From JAGOEF01 sp964511665 (GTDB lineage: Bacteria; Bacteroidota; Bacteroidia; Bacteroidales; ML635J-15), in NCBI GenBank assembly GCA_964511665.1, contig CAZEHA010000042.1:1-33739 (forward strand): a stretch of 33,739 bases of DNA, given 5' to 3'. This document shows positions 33,200 through 33,739 of this stretch, piece after piece (position 1 is the first letter of the stretch; each line of letters starts with the position of its first letter). Both the position numbers and the translations under genes were made by a program. The notes under the pieces are model-generated. The model did not search any database, was not told the origin of the DNA, and was given only the letters and a program-made list of their open reading frames with translations.

Positions 33200-33228
33200 T
33201 TGATATTTCAGGTGTATGATTATTTTTG
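33200..33228 (+). promoter_or_regulatory. Candidate promoter of the citDE fusion gene
   Basis: TATTTTTG (33221-33228) is an exact -7 box. A TTG (33200-33202) lies 18 bp upstream as a weaker -33. The start near 33235 leaves a 14-nt leader. Confidence 0.5.
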
Positions 33229-33248
33229 TGTAAACAAATTTTAAAAAT

Positions 33249-33739
33249 ATGTCGACACGAATAGCCGAAGCCGGAAACGAAGGACCCAAAGTCCGCTCCG
33301 ACTGTAAAATCACCATCGAATTGCGCGATGCCGGCGGGTTGGAATTCAACCTGAAAAGCAAAGTAAAATCGCTGTATGGAGAATCTATTTTAAACCAGTT
33401 GAAAGAGCTGAGCAGCTTTTTTGGCTTGCAACATGCTGTGGTCAGCATTGCCGATATGGGTGCGCTGCCTTTTGTGATAGCTGCGCGTTTTGAAGCCGCG
33501 GTAAAACAACTTGGCATAAGCGACAAGGAATTTCTTCCTGATTTTCTGCCTCAGAACAAATACAGTACACGCAACGATATTTTCCGTTTCACACGACTGT
33601 ATCTTCCGGGTAACTCGCCGGCCATGATGCTTAATGCAGGTTTGCACAGTTCTAACGGCATTATTCTCGACCTAGAAGACTCGGTGGCTCCTGCCAAGAA
33701 AGACGAAGCCAGGCTGCTGGTAAGAAATGTGTTGCGCTG
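33249..33739 (+). CDS. CitD-CitE fusion, citrate lyase acyl-carrier and beta-type subunit (partial)
   Basis: The frame opens at ATG 33249-33251 and runs past the right edge (163 codons seen). Residues 1 to about 90 resemble CitD, the citrate lyase acyl carrier protein: RSDCKITIEL and DAGGLEF, with Ser17 at the position that carries the phosphoribosyl-dephospho-CoA arm in CitD. After a linker, residues from about 113 match the start of CitE (RFTRLYLPGNSP, then LDLEDSV at 140-146), the citryl-ACP lyase subunit of the HpcH/HpaI fold. Citrate lyase splits citrate into acetate and oxaloacetate in anaerobes. CitD and CitE are separate proteins in enterobacteria. CitF and the prosthetic-group enzymes would be expected downstream, outside the window. 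Confidence 0.85.
   Translation, partial: MSTRIAEAGNEGPKVRSDCKITIELRDAGGLEFNLKSKVKSLYGESILNQLKELSSFFGLQHAVVSIADMGALPFVIAARFEAAVKQLGISDKEFLPDFLPQNKYSTRNDIFRFTRLYLPGNSPAMMLNAGLHSSNGIILDLEDSVAPAKKDEARLLVRNVLR

Noticed and set aside
1..33739. CRISPR arrays, rRNA genes, complete insertion sequences
   Set aside because: No regularly spaced direct repeats, rRNA-like stretches or transposase genes were seen on either strand.

Overview
The window is a piece of a Bacteroidota chromosome, probably from an anaerobic Bacteroidales-like lineage. The evidence is consistent. Several genes have the -33 TTTG / -7 TAnnTTTG promoter of this phylum with very short leaders. Start codons lack clear Shine-Dalgarno sequences. 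Several proteins belong to families typical of the phylum: a DUF4293 membrane protein, an OstA-like protein, an alpha-2-macroglobulin with a Tyr/Asp-rich insert, and clpC divergent from gyrA.

Layout. 1-6608 (minus): an alpha-2-macroglobulin family protein, cut by the window edge, downstream of clpC. 6859-10926 (plus): gyrA with a strong terminator, then a secreted TPR protein with its own promoter. 10941-16868 (minus): a compact molybdenum/tungsten operon, read as permease (WtpB-like), ATPase (WtpC-like), moeA, moaA, moaC, a MOSC-MogA fusion and an HD-domain protein. 16922-20155 (minus): a 1077-residue flavin/iron-sulfur dehydrogenase joining parts that are separate HcnA/B/C- or proline/opine-dehydrogenase-type subunits elsewhere. 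20310-23838 (minus): a stand-alone TfoX C-terminal domain protein, an unrecognised P-loop protein, an OstA/LptA-like protein and a MoxR AAA ATPase. 23935-28378: DUF4293 protein, a VanX-type dipeptidase lipoprotein (minus), a dipeptidyl peptidase IV and a YitT-family membrane protein.

28380-29841 differs from the rest. It is visibly AT-richer and holds an orphan gene, a long imperfect hairpin, a truncated DUF2442 gene, a 47-residue basic ORF, a broken tyrosine-recombinase N-terminus and a tRNA-Arg(CCT) whose 3' end is duplicated 98 bp away. I read it as the eroded remains of one or more elements that used the tRNA as an attachment site. 29914-33057 (minus) encodes an exported TPR-CHAT protein with an intact His/Cys pair. 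At the right edge (33249 onward, plus) a fused CitD-CitE citrate lyase protein begins.

How the genes fit together. The metal operon imports molybdate or tungstate and carries out several steps of pterin cofactor synthesis (GTP cyclisation, adenylylation, metal insertion). It lacks the transporter's binding protein and MoaD/MoaE, which must be elsewhere or absent. The adjacent large dehydrogenase carries motifs for flavin and iron-sulfur centres and shows no molybdopterin domain, so adjacency alone does not link it to the cofactor. The most unusual items are the fused dehydrogenase, the TPR-CHAT protein, the tRNA-associated scar with its hairpin element, and the compact metal operon.
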